From an uncultured bacterium (GTDB lineage: Bacteria > Actinomycetota > Coriobacteriia > Coriobacteriales > Coriobacteriaceae): DNA of 64,000 bases. Under the pieces are notes generated by a model. It saw only the letters and a list, made by a program, of their open reading frames with translations, was not told where the DNA came from and ran no database searches. Positions 32,862 through 41,427 of this stretch are shown piece by piece. Both the position numbers and the translations under genes were made by a program. The first letter of the stretch is position 1. Every line of letters begins with the position of its first letter. The stretch is from the NCBI GenBank assembly GCA_905214465.1, contig CAJMMD010000009.1, positions 13,326 to 77,325 on the forward strand. Direction: 5' to 3'.

Positions 32862-34124
32862 TTACAGCCCGTATACCTCAACCATGGCTTCGCCGATGCG
32901 GTGGGGTACGCCAGTGACGAGCGCGTTGCCCATGCAGAAGGCTCGATGGCCATCGGTCATGCCGGTGTCCGTCCAGCCTTTCGGGAACCCCTGGAGCTGG
33001 TCGAGCTCGTCGGGGACAAGACGACGGAAACGACCGTCGGGGCACTCGATAACATGCTTAAAGCGGCTGGCACCCGTGCCGCCTTCGCCCGTGAGGATGG
33101 TGCGGCTCGGCTTGTCGGTGGCATCCGGGAAACTCATGGCTCCCTCGGAATACGTGTATGTAAAGCCCGTCTTTTTGTTGGTGCGCTCCTCGCGCTTACT
33201 TCCCTTGAGATAGCGCCAGTCGGGAAGCTTCTCGTCGGAGATATAGAACTGCTCCGGAACAACCGCCTCATCGACAAGCACATCGCCAAGTACGCGACGC
33301 TCGCCGTGATAATCCTCGGCAAAGTCGCAGGTCAAAACATGGCATCCTTGCATGACGCCGGCATTCTTGAACTGAGAGGTCTTCTGTCCAACGCCAAAGC
33401 GAGTTGAGTTCTCGTAAGGATCGGGCAGGACATTGAGCTCGGCCATTTCGTCAGAATAGATTGCGGGGAAGGCCTTCGCCATGACGCCGTTGTGCATGCG
33501 GTCGATAAGATCGACCTTGCCGGCGTTCTTCTCGCAGAAGATGTAAACGCGCTTGCGACGCTGGGGGAAACCGTATTCCGCGGAGTTGACCACGCGCCAT
33601 TCGACGGTGTAATCGAGGTCGGCAAGGCAGCTCAAGATAATGGCGAAATCGCGACCGCGCTGAGATGCGGGCGACTTGAGCAGGCGATCAACATTCTCAA
33701 AGAGCCCGAAGCGGGGCTTCTTCATCTCGAGGAAGTGGTAGATGTCCCACCAAAGGACACCCTTCTTGCCCTCGATGCCATGTGCCTGATTAAGCGGACG
33801 TGCGACAGAGTAATCCTGGCAAGGGAAGCCGCCTACGACCATCTGCACATCAGGGATTTCAATCTCGCCGGCTTCAGCCTGTTCAAGCACCTTATTGATG
33901 TCTTCGTTAACAACAGAGTCCTCGCTAAAGCGATCCATGTAGCAACGGGCTGCGAACTGACGCGCCTTGGTTCCGGGCGGCTCCCACTGGTTGGCCCAAA
34001 TGGTATGGAAGGGGCCGGCGGGCTTCATGTAAAACTCGGGATGACGCGGGTCGGCATAGCCTTCAAGACCCAGACGAAATCCGCCGACGCCCGCAAAAAG
34101 CTCGGCAATGTTAATCTCAGACAC
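32862..34124 (-). CDS. DNA (cytosine-5-)-methyltransferase, probably GATC-specific
   Basis: 420 residues. The m5C motifs appear in order: I IAELFAGVGGFRLGL (7-20), IV GGFPCQDYSVA with catalytic Cys102, VI LFENVDRLLK, VIII QRRKRVYIF, and X GNALVTGVPHRIGEAM. The target-recognition region lies between VIII and IX. The GTG start at 34124 has GGAG four bases upstream; a longer frame lacks the usual N-terminus. It is divergent from a Sau3AI/MutH-type endonuclease gene, with 141 bp between them. In Sau3AI systems the partner methylates C in GATC, and the same specificity is inferred here. Confidence 0.9.
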   Translation of the reverse strand: MSEINIAELFAGVGGFRLGLEGYADPRHPEFYMKPAGPFHTIWANQWEPPGTKARQFAARCYMDRFSEDSVVNEDINKVLEQAEAGEIEIPDVQMVVGGFPCQDYSVARPLNQAHGIEGKKGVLWWDIYHFLEMKKPRFGLFENVDRLLKSPASQRGRDFAIILSCLADLDYTVEWRVVNSAEYGFPQRRKRVYIFCEKNAGKVDLIDRMHNGVMAKAFPAIYSDEMAELNVLPDPYENSTRFGVGQKTSQFKNAGVMQGCHVLTCDFAEDYHGERRVLGDVLVDEAVVPEQFYISDEKLPDWRYLKGSKREERTNKKTGFTYTYSEGAMSFPDATDKPSRTILTGEGGTGASRFKHVIECPDGRFRRLVPDELDQLQGFPKGWTDTGMTDGHRAFCMGNALVTGVPHRIGEAMVEVYGL

Positions 34125-34265
34125 GTTTCTCCAATCGCTGCTGCGTCCGTTTATGGTGCTCACAACAATAACCGATCGAGCGGACAAGATCAAGACCTCA
34201 ATTTCATGGAGGAATATGCTGCCCTGAACTACCATGAGGTTAACTGCGACGTTCGGAGGTACCCC

Positions 34266-35771
34266 ATGTCCAAGAAGCACCTCGACTTCAAGCGCATGCT
34301 TGACGATACCGATTTTTCTGACCCCTCAAGCATTGAGCGGTATGCTGCCAATCTCGACGGGATGACGTTTCGCGATATTCTCGAGCTTGGCATTGCGCCG
34401 GAGGGGGAGAGTGCGCCCAAGGACTTTGGGTCTAAGAAGTACAAGGGCGGTATGGGAACCCTGATCGAGGAGCGTTACTTTGGCTACAAGGCCAACAGCG
34501 ATGACCGGCCGGATTTTCCCGAGGCGGGCGTCGAGCTCAAGGCTACGTGCTTTGATGTGCTCAAGGATGGTCGCAAGTCTGCCGGCGAGCGCCTCGTTCT
34601 GACGATGATTCCCTACGATCGTCCCGTTTCGCTCGACTACGACAGCTCGCATCTCAAAACTAAGCTCAGCAATATTCTGCTGATTTACTACGGTCGCGAT
34701 CGCTCTATCGATAAATACGACCAGCGCATTGAGCGTGCGGTCATGGTCCGCCTGCCCGAAGAGGACATGAAGATCATTCGCGCGGACTACGAGAAGATCG
34801 TTTCGTACATTCAGGATGGTCGCGCGGACGAGCTGTCGGAGGGCATGACTACCTACTTGGGCGCCTGCACAAAGGGCGCAACCGAAGCAACGATGTGGGT
34901 CGACCAGTATTACGAGTACTTCAATACCGATACGGGTGAGATTGAACGCCGTCGCGCGAAGCGTCGCGCCTTTTCGCTCAAGCGCTCGTATATGGACTAC
35001 GTGCTCCACACCTATGTCCTCGGTGCTCCGCGCGTTGGCGAGAGTATCGTTCAGGCTGGCGACGAGTCCGTTGATTTCGAAAGCTTTGTTACTGCGCTTA
35101 TCGAGCGCCACTATGGCGAGACCGATCGCCAGATTGCTGAGCAGTACGGCCTGGAGTATACGGGCAACAAGGCGCAATGGACAACGCTCGTTTATCGCAT
35201 GCTCGGTATAAAAAATAATGCTGCTGAGGAGTTCGTTAAGGCTGGGATTAACGTCCGCGCTTGTCGCGTTAATAAGAGGGGACACATCGAGCAGGCAATG
35301 TCTTTCCCTCCGTTTGAGTTTAAGCAGCTAATCAACGAGGATTGGGAAACGTCTTCCTTCCGTGCGCGCCTTGAGACCAGCCGTTTCTTCTTCGTCGTGT
35401 TCCGCGAGGACCACGAGGGGGAGTGGTGCCTCGACCACTGCCTGTTCTGGGCAATGCCGGCAAACGAAATCGAAGGCCCCGCAAAGGCTTGCTGGGATGA
35501 GATGCGAAAGGTCATTCGCGAGGGCGTTGAGCTCAATCCGTATCGGGATGCAAGCGGAAAGCTCAAAGTGACCAACAATCTGCCCGGTATGGCCGACAAT
35601 CCAATCGTTCACGTTCGTCCACATACGTCGAAAGCTGCGTACAGATTCGCCGACGGAACCGAAATCGGCGATATTACGAGGAACGCCTACGAGCTGCCCG
35701 ACGGACGCTGGATGACCAAGCAATCGTTCTGGTTCAACAAGGGCTATCTGGAGCACATCCTGGGGTTGTAG
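34266..35771 (+). CDS. Sau3AI-family (MutH-like) type II restriction endonuclease
   Basis: 501 residues. YKGGMGTLIEERYFGYKANS followed by DFPEAGVELKAT gives the MutH/Sau3AI catalytic set Asp83, Glu90, Lys92 with the same D-x6-E-x-K spacing as MutH. The length fits Sau3AI, whose C-terminal half is a second, inactive MutH-like domain used as allosteric DNA binder. It should cut before GATC when the C is unmethylated. The ATG at 34266 follows GGAGG by 6 bases. It forms a complete restriction-modification pair with 32862-34124, inserted within the SipW-type region. Confidence 0.88.
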   Translation: MSKKHLDFKRMLDDTDFSDPSSIERYAANLDGMTFRDILELGIAPEGESAPKDFGSKKYKGGMGTLIEERYFGYKANSDDRPDFPEAGVELKATCFDVLKDGRKSAGERLVLTMIPYDRPVSLDYDSSHLKTKLSNILLIYYGRDRSIDKYDQRIERAVMVRLPEEDMKIIRADYEKIVSYIQDGRADELSEGMTTYLGACTKGATEATMWVDQYYEYFNTDTGEIERRRAKRRAFSLKRSYMDYVLHTYVLGAPRVGESIVQAGDESVDFESFVTALIERHYGETDRQIAEQYGLEYTGNKAQWTTLVYRMLGIKNNAAEEFVKAGINVRACRVNKRGHIEQAMSFPPFEFKQLINEDWETSSFRARLETSRFFFVVFREDHEGEWCLDHCLFWAMPANEIEGPAKACWDEMRKVIREGVELNPYRDASGKLKVTNNLPGMADNPIVHVRPHTSKAAYRFADGTEIGDITRNAYELPDGRWMTKQSFWFNKGYLEHILGL

Positions 35772-35848
35772 GTCCTCGAGCCCGCAACTTAGCTACCTGC
35801 GCATACTCGATTTTCGAGGAAAACTGGACTCGATTTTCGAGCTTTGCC

Positions 35849-36547
35849 CTATAGGTAGATCCCTTCGCACAGGGGTTTGTGGAACTGGGTGTGGTGGTCG
35901 CGTGCCCAGGTAAAGAGCGCCTGGTCAAAGTTGTCCTGACTGTCGGGGATGCCGTAGACGCCGGCGACTTCCACGCGCACGAACTCCAGCGCGGGCAGCT
36001 TGTTGATGGCCGTGAGTGCAAACGGCGACGTGGGCTCCTCGAACAGGTAATGGCTGCCTTGCAGCGCGCCGCAGCCGGTGCAGGTGCTGGCGAGCGATAC
36101 GGTCTTAGTGGTGCGCGACGTTGTGGGCTTGTAGCCGCAGCGCTCGCGCAGGTAGTCGCGGAGCTCGGCCGGCACGCAGCCCAGCGCGGGGACGATGGCT
36201 ATGGCGTTGGCGTGGGCGGTGTCGATCGCAATGTGACCCGCGTCGTCCATGGCGCGCGCATCGCCGGGCGCAGCCTCGCTGCCCGAGTCTTCGGTCGCCC
36301 AATACGGAATGCCAAAGGCCGCGACCGTCGTCTGCTCGTGGCACTTCCAACACTCGCGCTTGCCCAGCACCAGGTAGATGTAGGGCGCGCTGGGGTCGGA
36401 GCGATCAACGCCGGGCAGCCACGCGGCAAAGGGCTCGGGGTTGACGCCATCGGGCACGTACCAGATCTTCTTGACCCGGTCCCACTTGGCGCCCAGGGCC
36501 TTGGCCTTGTCTTTGTGCGAAAAGGGAACATCGAGCTCGGTGCGCAT
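35849..36547 (-). CDS. DUF5710-domain protein
   Basis: 232 residues. The N-terminal 50 residues (LDVPFSHKDKAKALGAKWDR and KKIWYVPDGVNPEPFAAWL) are a clear DUF5710 domain, often found in DNA-processing and mobile-element proteins. The rest contains two CxxC pairs, ECWKCH and CTGCG, which could bind zinc, and a helical C-terminus (FDQALFTWARDHHTQFHKPL). The start at 36547 follows AGGAG. It is convergent with the restriction endonuclease. The molecular role is unknown; a nucleic-acid function is likely from domain and zinc motifs. Confidence 0.75.
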   Translation of the reverse strand: MRTELDVPFSHKDKAKALGAKWDRVKKIWYVPDGVNPEPFAAWLPGVDRSDPSAPYIYLVLGKRECWKCHEQTTVAAFGIPYWATEDSGSEAAPGDARAMDDAGHIAIDTAHANAIAIVPALGCVPAELRDYLRERCGYKPTTSRTTKTVSLASTCTGCGALQGSHYLFEEPTSPFALTAINKLPALEFVRVEVAGVYGIPDSQDNFDQALFTWARDHHTQFHKPLCEGIYL

Positions 36548-36864
36548 GGCGGCTCCTTTGTGCGGCTTGCGGTGCATGTGCTCCAAGGATACCCCAGCAG
36601 TGGGTGTGTGGTCGCTAAACGAGCACTTCGACCGCCTGAGAAGTCGCGGAGCATTTTGGCGAGGGCGCGCCGTCAAGCAAATGGGCAAGCAAATGGTCAG
36701 ATTTTGGTCAGTTGAGCGGCAACCTTGCCAAAAGCTTGACGGATTTGCAGCTAGACGTCGACGAATGAGCACTTTGGACGCGTCGCGGCAAAAATCCGCC
36801 GGTCGTTTGCCGATAACTTGGCAGGACCGCTAACGGCCGCCGACGCGCGTGCTACCTTTGCGCC
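36548..36864. other. 317-bp intergenic region between divergent genes
   Basis: This should hold promoters for the DUF5710 gene (minus) and the gene at 36865 (plus). It includes the direct repeat CAAATGG (about 36677, 36689) and a GGTCAG repeat, but no gene, strong hairpin or recognisable operator. Confidence 0.4.
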
Positions 36865-37968
36865 ATGAGCTACTTTATCGTTTCACATAACGCTGCGCTG
36901 GCGCTCTTGGCGCACATCCCGAACCCGCGCTTTGGGGATTCGGAGCCAGAGGTCGTGTCGATCGCGGGTGCCTGCGCGCTCTGTGACCAAGAGGCGCAGG
37001 AGTTTATCGATCGCTATGACCTGGGGATCCAAACGCTGGATTTGCTGGTGCCGTCGCGCGCCGACCGTCGGCGGAGCAAGCATGTTAAGACGCACCTGTG
37101 CACCAACGAGCTCCCGGCGGGTTCGTTTATCTCGCTGGGCCACTGGATGGGCGACCTGGATGCGTACGTGTGCTCTCCCGAGCTGGCGTTTTTGCAGGCC
37201 GCGCACGATGGCGATGCGGCGGCGGCCATCTACGCCGGCTATGCCATGACATCGGACTACCGGCTGGATAACCTTGCTCCCGGTGGGGTAACAAGCAGGG
37301 ATGCGGGCATGCGCGATGGCAGGCTCACGACTAAGGAGCTCATCGCGGCGTACCTTGACCGGGCATCAAAGGTGAGAGGCGCCGCTAAGGCGAAGGCGTT
37401 GCTTCCGTACGTGGAAGAGGGCTCACGGTCTCCAAGGGAGTCGGGGCTTTGCATGTTTATGTCGCTGCCTGCGCATTACGGCGGGCTTGCACTGGGCAAG
37501 GCCGAGCTGAACAAGAAGTACTTCATTCGCGACGGTTACAACGATGGGCGCAACCGCAAACTGCGCGTGTTGGAGCGCACGCCCGACATCACGCTTACGG
37601 CGAAAGCAGAGGTGGGCCTGGATAAAGTAAGGGCTGGCTTGCTGCCCGAAGTACTGACCGCGCTGGTTGATTACGACAGCGACGCCATTCATGATGGAAG
37701 CGAGAAAATCCACAAGGATGCCGAGCGCCGCAACGAGCTACAGATGCTCAATGGGGTCGCGTACTTTACGGTGACGACCGATCAGGCAAGCGACTACGAA
37801 AAGCTCGTTCGCCTGTGCGAGCGCATCCGGCGCAAGCTGCATCGGAATAAGCGACCCATTTTTAACAAGCCCATGAGCGAGGAGCAGCGATATTTTGCCC
37901 TCAAGCGTGTCGAAACGAAGCGGTTTAAGCTTTGGCAAACGGTTATCGAGGCGCGTCAACATTGGTAG
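36865..37968 (+). CDS. Coriobacterial Vsr/DUF559-like nuclease-fold protein (paralog of 62715-63788)
   Basis: 367 residues. The N-terminal half has an AbiEi-like layout: CSPELAFLQAA, then a helical section with RGAAKAKALLPYVEEGSRSP. A GSxSPxE...SLPxxxGGL block follows. The C-terminal part has VDYDSDAIH (268-276) and a D-x-x-R-x-x-x-L-x-x-x-G block before FTVTTDQ, the arrangement of small Vsr/DUF559 endonuclease folds, although the usual Glu is replaced by Val/Asp. The same blocks occur in the gene at 62715. Function is unknown; a nuclease or defence role is possible. It lies beside a restriction system. Confidence 0.55.
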   Translation: MSYFIVSHNAALALLAHIPNPRFGDSEPEVVSIAGACALCDQEAQEFIDRYDLGIQTLDLLVPSRADRRRSKHVKTHLCTNELPAGSFISLGHWMGDLDAYVCSPELAFLQAAHDGDAAAAIYAGYAMTSDYRLDNLAPGGVTSRDAGMRDGRLTTKELIAAYLDRASKVRGAAKAKALLPYVEEGSRSPRESGLCMFMSLPAHYGGLALGKAELNKKYFIRDGYNDGRNRKLRVLERTPDITLTAKAEVGLDKVRAGLLPEVLTALVDYDSDAIHDGSEKIHKDAERRNELQMLNGVAYFTVTTDQASDYEKLVRLCERIRRKLHRNKRPIFNKPMSEEQRYFALKRVETKRFKLWQTVIEARQHW

Positions 37969-38006
37969 GGGCGGTTGCTGGCGGTGGGGCCAGGGGTCTT
38001 ATTTTC

Positions 38007-38184
38007 AGGTCTAATACTTTTCCGCGAAGTGAACGAGTCAAAATGGACCCCCGAAGCATCGACACTTTTGGCGGCTCATTTCCTGCGGTTTTGACGTTAG
38101 AATCCTGCGGTTTTGGCTTCAAAAAGTGTGCATGCTTCGGGGGCCCAAATAAGCTCGTTCACTTCGCGGAAAAGTATTAGACCT
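38007..38184. repeat. 178-bp MITE-like palindromic element, copy 2
   Basis: AGGTCTAATACTTTTCCGCG and its complement form perfect ends (31 bases extend to CGAAGTGAACGAG). Inner arms CCCCCGAAGCAT/ATGCTTCGGGGG match copy 1 (15477-15651). The centre differs from copy 1. Together with the tRNA terminator it occupies the 419-bp gap after the Vsr-like gene. Confidence 0.8.
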
Positions 38185-38342
38185 GACTATAGGAAGGTTG
38201 TCCGGATGCGATATCGAGGCCCATCCAAGCCCGATTGAGGCGGTCGCCAAGACTGTTTGGGCGACTGTGGGCTTGGTTGGGGTGGTTGCTGGCGTTGTTG
38301 AGGCGGCTTTGGGCGCCGCGGCGTCCGCTTGACTTGGTGGCG

Positions 38343-38380
38343 TAAAACAAAACAGCTCAGAGGCGAAGCCTCTGAGCTGC
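38343..38380 (-). terminator. Terminator of tRNA-Val
   Basis: CAGCTCAGAGGC and GCCTCTGAGCTG pair across GAA. On the minus strand the stem is followed by TTTTGTTTTAC. Confidence 0.88.
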
Positions 38381-38387
38381 GAACATT

Positions 38388-38462
38388 TGGTGGGCGTTAG
38401 AAGATTTGAACTTCTGACCTCTTCCGTGTCAGGGAAGCGCTCTCCCCCTGAGCTAAACGCCC
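38388..38462 (-). tRNA. tRNA-Val (anticodon GAC)
   Basis: 75 nt including an encoded CCA end. On the minus strand the arms are GGGCGTT (acceptor), GCTC/GAGC (D), CTTCC/GGAAG with loop CTGACAC (anticodon GAC), variable AGGTC, AGAAG/CTTCT with TTCAAAT (T arm), and AACGCCC closing the acceptor. All stems are fully paired. It has its own promoter and terminator. It sits between the Vsr-like gene and the SipW operon; tRNA genes are common integration points, although no attachment repeat was found. Confidence 0.96.
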
Positions 38463-38491
38463 GATCAAGGGTGCGCGAGTGCGCAGGGAAT

Positions 38492-38520
38492 AATATAACG
38501 GAGCTCCCACCCAGTGGCAA
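38492..38520 (-). promoter_or_regulatory. Sigma-70-type promoter of tRNA-Val
   Basis: On the minus strand TTGCCA (38520-38515) and TATATT (38497-38492) are separated by 17 bases, about 30 bases upstream of the tRNA. Confidence 0.7.
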
Positions 38521-38692
38521 GAACTTTTTTTTAAAAAGCGGCGATTTGCGACCCTATCCGCCCCGATGCAGCGCGAACAGCACGTGGAAAGTTGCGTTTG
38601 TACCCCCGATGAACTGCACATTCGCGTAAAATAACTCCATTATGGGCAAATGGTGTCCAGGTAGTTTACAACGCGGCAAATGGGGGAGGGGC

Positions 38693-39577
38693 ATGTCGGA
38701 CGCGCGTTCGCTGCAAAAACAGTTCAATCGCATGCTCGCCACGTTGCTGGTGGCCCTTGCTGTTGCCGGAGCTGTAACGTATGCCTGGTACATCTACAAC
38801 GCCAACCGTCATATCACCGACGTCAAGATGGCCGCGGGCACGGGCGTTACCTTCCTTATCTCTAACGAGTACGACGGCGAATACAAAACCAATGCCGGCC
38901 TGAACTTTGCGGGCCTGCTCGATCCCGTCTCGACCGACAACGTGCTCAACGGCTTCCAAAAGGTAACGGGCTTTACCGGCGGAACCACGCAGGACTCGCT
39001 GTTTGCCAGCATGTTTGGCACGGCCGAACATTCCGACTACTACAAGACCTCCCTGTACCTGGCCACCAACTCGGCCGCAACCGACGTGTACCTGTCGGGT
39101 ATCGACTTTACCGAGCAGGATCCGGCAAACCCCATCTCCACCGCCCTGCGCGTGGGGCTGGTCGCCTATGCTCCAGGGCAGGGCGATGCCGTTACGGGCC
39201 AGTATGTCTTTGAGGTCTCGGGCGAGCACAATCCCCAGGCGCGCTACAACACGCTTGATGGCAAGGACGCCGGCGAAAACGAGCAGAACCACCTGGTGCT
39301 CGACAGCAGCCGCTCCGACGGTGCCACGGTCCATTTTGACCAGCTGACCAGCGCAAACTTCTGCGACTACAACGAAGACACCGGCATCGTGAGTCTCAAG
39401 GAGGCCACGACCAAGATTTGCAGCCTACCCGCTGCCGCCAAGGGCGCCAGCCGCAGCACGCCCGTGCGCGTGGACGTGTACGTGTGGCTGGAGGGCTGCG
39501 ACCCCGACTGTACCAACAACCTGGCCGCAACCAGCCTGCAATCGCTGGCGCTGCGCTTTGCCGGTAAGCGTTCGTAG
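38693..39577 (+). CDS. SipW-dependent-type secreted protein, operon gene 1
   Basis: 294 residues. MSDARSLQKQFNR is followed by a hydrophobic signal (14-28) and AVTYAWYIYNANRH, the SipW-type junction. The exported part is beta-rich. It contains YLATNSAATDVYLSGIDF and a VGLVAYAPG strand (both positions are conserved in the next two proteins) and ends with YVWLEGCDPDCTNN, a possible Cys-Cys disulphide loop. GGGGGAGGGG precedes the ATG. It is first in an eight-gene operon whose later genes include two SipW-type peptidases. Probably a structural subunit of a surface assembly; not recognised as a named family. Confidence 0.78.
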   Translation: MSDARSLQKQFNRMLATLLVALAVAGAVTYAWYIYNANRHITDVKMAAGTGVTFLISNEYDGEYKTNAGLNFAGLLDPVSTDNVLNGFQKVTGFTGGTTQDSLFASMFGTAEHSDYYKTSLYLATNSAATDVYLSGIDFTEQDPANPISTALRVGLVAYAPGQGDAVTGQYVFEVSGEHNPQARYNTLDGKDAGENEQNHLVLDSSRSDGATVHFDQLTSANFCDYNEDTGIVSLKEATTKICSLPAAAKGASRSTPVRVDVYVWLEGCDPDCTNNLAATSLQSLALRFAGKRS

Positions 39578-39588
39578 GGGGACCAGGG

Positions 39589-40425
39589 ATGAGTGCATCG
39601 AACATCAAAGACATCCTAGGCTCGCGCCGTCGCATGGTTGCCGCGGCCGCATGGATGTTGGTGCTGGTAGCCGCCCTGAGTGCGGCTACCTATGCCTGGT
39701 TTAGCAATTCGCGCTACACCAACGTGACGCCCGTGGCGCACACGGTAAGCGACGAGAGCTCCGACCTGCAGATTGGCCTTTCGGCCAACGGGCCCTGGGA
39801 CACAACGGCCACGCTTGCCGCCGCCGACAAGACGCTCTATCCCATCTCGACGTCAGACCTTTCCCGCTTTTGGCGCGGCACGTTCCAAAACGCCGCGGGT
39901 ATCACGACCGACTACGCCGACTGCACCGCGCAGCTGGATGACTACGCCCTTTCGGGCACGCTGTACCTTAAGGGCAGCGACAGTGCGCTCAACGTGTACC
40001 TGTACCAGGGCAAGATGGGCATGACGAGCGACCCGCAGCTGCTGGCCGCACTGCGCCTGGGCTTGGTGATCACGACTGCGTCGGGCACGCAAACGCATAT
40101 CTTTACCTGTGACGACTTGGGCAATACTGCAGGCGCCACCAACAGGCGCACCACGGCGCAGGACGGCGCGGTCGTAGCGGGTGCCGCCTCGGGCTGGAGC
40201 TACACCGCCGACCCGGCCCGCGCTATTAGCTCTTACAGCATGGATGGCACCGGTGACACGCCCACGCCGCGCGCGGGCGCCACGCCCATCTGCACGCTGG
40301 CCGCCAACGAGGTGGCAAGCGTTCGCTACGTTGTATACATGGAAGGCTGCGACGCCAATTGCATCGACGAGGCCCAGGCCCGCGATGTGGTGCTGCAGCT
40401 TGCCTTTGCTGCGGCCAAGGCGTAA
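39589..40425 (+). CDS. SipW-dependent-type secreted protein, operon gene 2
   Basis: 278 residues. An N-terminal GSRRR motif precedes the signal helix (18-33) and SAATYAWFSNSRYTNVT. The body follows the same order as its neighbours: LYPISTSDLSRFW, then LYLKGSDSALNVYLYQ, LRLGLVITTA, and the C-terminal VVYMEGCDANCIDE. LYP(I/V)ST-DL also occurs in the next protein, showing that these genes arose by duplication. It starts 11 bp after the previous stop. Likely exported and cleaved by the SipW-type peptidases in the operon. Confidence 0.78.
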   Translation: MSASNIKDILGSRRRMVAAAAWMLVLVAALSAATYAWFSNSRYTNVTPVAHTVSDESSDLQIGLSANGPWDTTATLAAADKTLYPISTSDLSRFWRGTFQNAAGITTDYADCTAQLDDYALSGTLYLKGSDSALNVYLYQGKMGMTSDPQLLAALRLGLVITTASGTQTHIFTCDDLGNTAGATNRRTTAQDGAVVAGAASGWSYTADPARAISSYSMDGTGDTPTPRAGATPICTLAANEVASVRYVVYMEGCDANCIDEAQARDVVLQLAFAAAKA

Positions 40426-40438
40426 GGGGGCGAGCGAC

Positions 40439-41425
40439 GTGAAAGATCAGAAGCGCATGCCAGCAGATAGCTGCGAGGCCAAAACCCAGAGCGAGAGCCC
40501 CGCGGTTCCCTCCAGCGTAGCCGCCGAGTGCCAGGTTCTCGAGGGCGCCGCCGCCTGCCGTCACGCCCGTCGCGCGCGTGCCTACATCGCGCTCGTTATG
40601 GTGGCGCTCGCCGCCACTTTGGGCGTCGCGACCTACGCCTGGTTTACCAACAACATGAAGGTCAACACCAACTCGGTGAGCGTGCACAGCGACACGTCCA
40701 AGCTGGTGCTGGAGCTGGGCGACGCCGATCGCGGCAGCTGGTCGCAGCAGGGCGATGTTTCCCTGACTTCCAATGCGACTGGCGCCGTGACGCTCTATCC
40801 GGTCTCGACCTTCGATCTCAACGGCTTTGCTGCCTGCGCGCAAAACAACTCCGCCGGCGATGCCACGGTGTTTGAGCAGGCAAAAGACAACGGTTCCGCG
40901 TTCTACCACGGCTGGATCAATCTGCGCCCCACCATTACCGGAACGGGCGCCAGCAAAGTAAAGGGTAAGGTCAGCTTGTATCTGGCCGAATCGCTGGTCC
41001 CGCAGGGCGCCGATGCCGAGCTGCTGCGCGCGGCCCGCGTGGGCATAAAGATCTCGAGCGGCAACCAGGTGCTTGCCACCAACATCTTTGAACTCGACGG
41101 CTCCGATAGTGGTCACCGCGCCGAGCACCCGGCGACTGCCCCTGCAGGCCTGGCGGGCTACACCGAGGGCATGCTCCTGGGCTGGCAAAACGGTCAGCTC
41201 ACCTGCGGCGCCAACGTGACGCAGGACCCGGCCACCTTTACGCTGGACACGAGCGAGGCGGCCGCGCGTCCGCAAAACACGCTTGCCACGCTGGGGCTTG
41301 ACCAGACCTATCGTTTGGATGTCTATTACTACATCGAGGGCACCGATCCCGATAGCGCCGACTATCTCTATCAAAATCCGGGCACCTTGCACCTGGCGCT
41401 CTTTGCGACCTTGGACGGTGAGTAG
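40439..41425 (+). CDS. SipW-dependent-type secreted protein, operon gene 3 (long N-terminus)
   Basis: 328 residues. A 45-residue cytosolic N-terminus with two Cys and the RHARRAR patch precedes the signal helix (50-64) and GVATYAWFTNNMKVNTNS. The body has LYPVSTFDLNGF, VSLYLAESLVPQG, ARVGIKISSG and ends in YYYIEGTDPDSADY, where Ser replaces the Cys of its relatives. The GTG start at 40439 follows AAGGGGG by 8 bases; the frame continues upstream only as a shadow of gene 2. Long pre-signal tails are unusual for exported proteins and might bind cytosolic partners such as the AAA+/DUF2357 pair. Confidence 0.76.
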   Translation: MKDQKRMPADSCEAKTQSESPAVPSSVAAECQVLEGAAACRHARRARAYIALVMVALAATLGVATYAWFTNNMKVNTNSVSVHSDTSKLVLELGDADRGSWSQQGDVSLTSNATGAVTLYPVSTFDLNGFAACAQNNSAGDATVFEQAKDNGSAFYHGWINLRPTITGTGASKVKGKVSLYLAESLVPQGADAELLRAARVGIKISSGNQVLATNIFELDGSDSGHRAEHPATAPAGLAGYTEGMLLGWQNGQLTCGANVTQDPATFTLDTSEAAARPQNTLATLGLDQTYRLDVYYYIEGTDPDSADYLYQNPGTLHLALFATLDGE

Positions 41426-41427
41426 CA

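Noticed and set aside
38388..38462. tRNA-Val as an integration site for a genomic island
   Set aside because: No duplicate of the tRNA 3' end and no integrase gene were found in the window.
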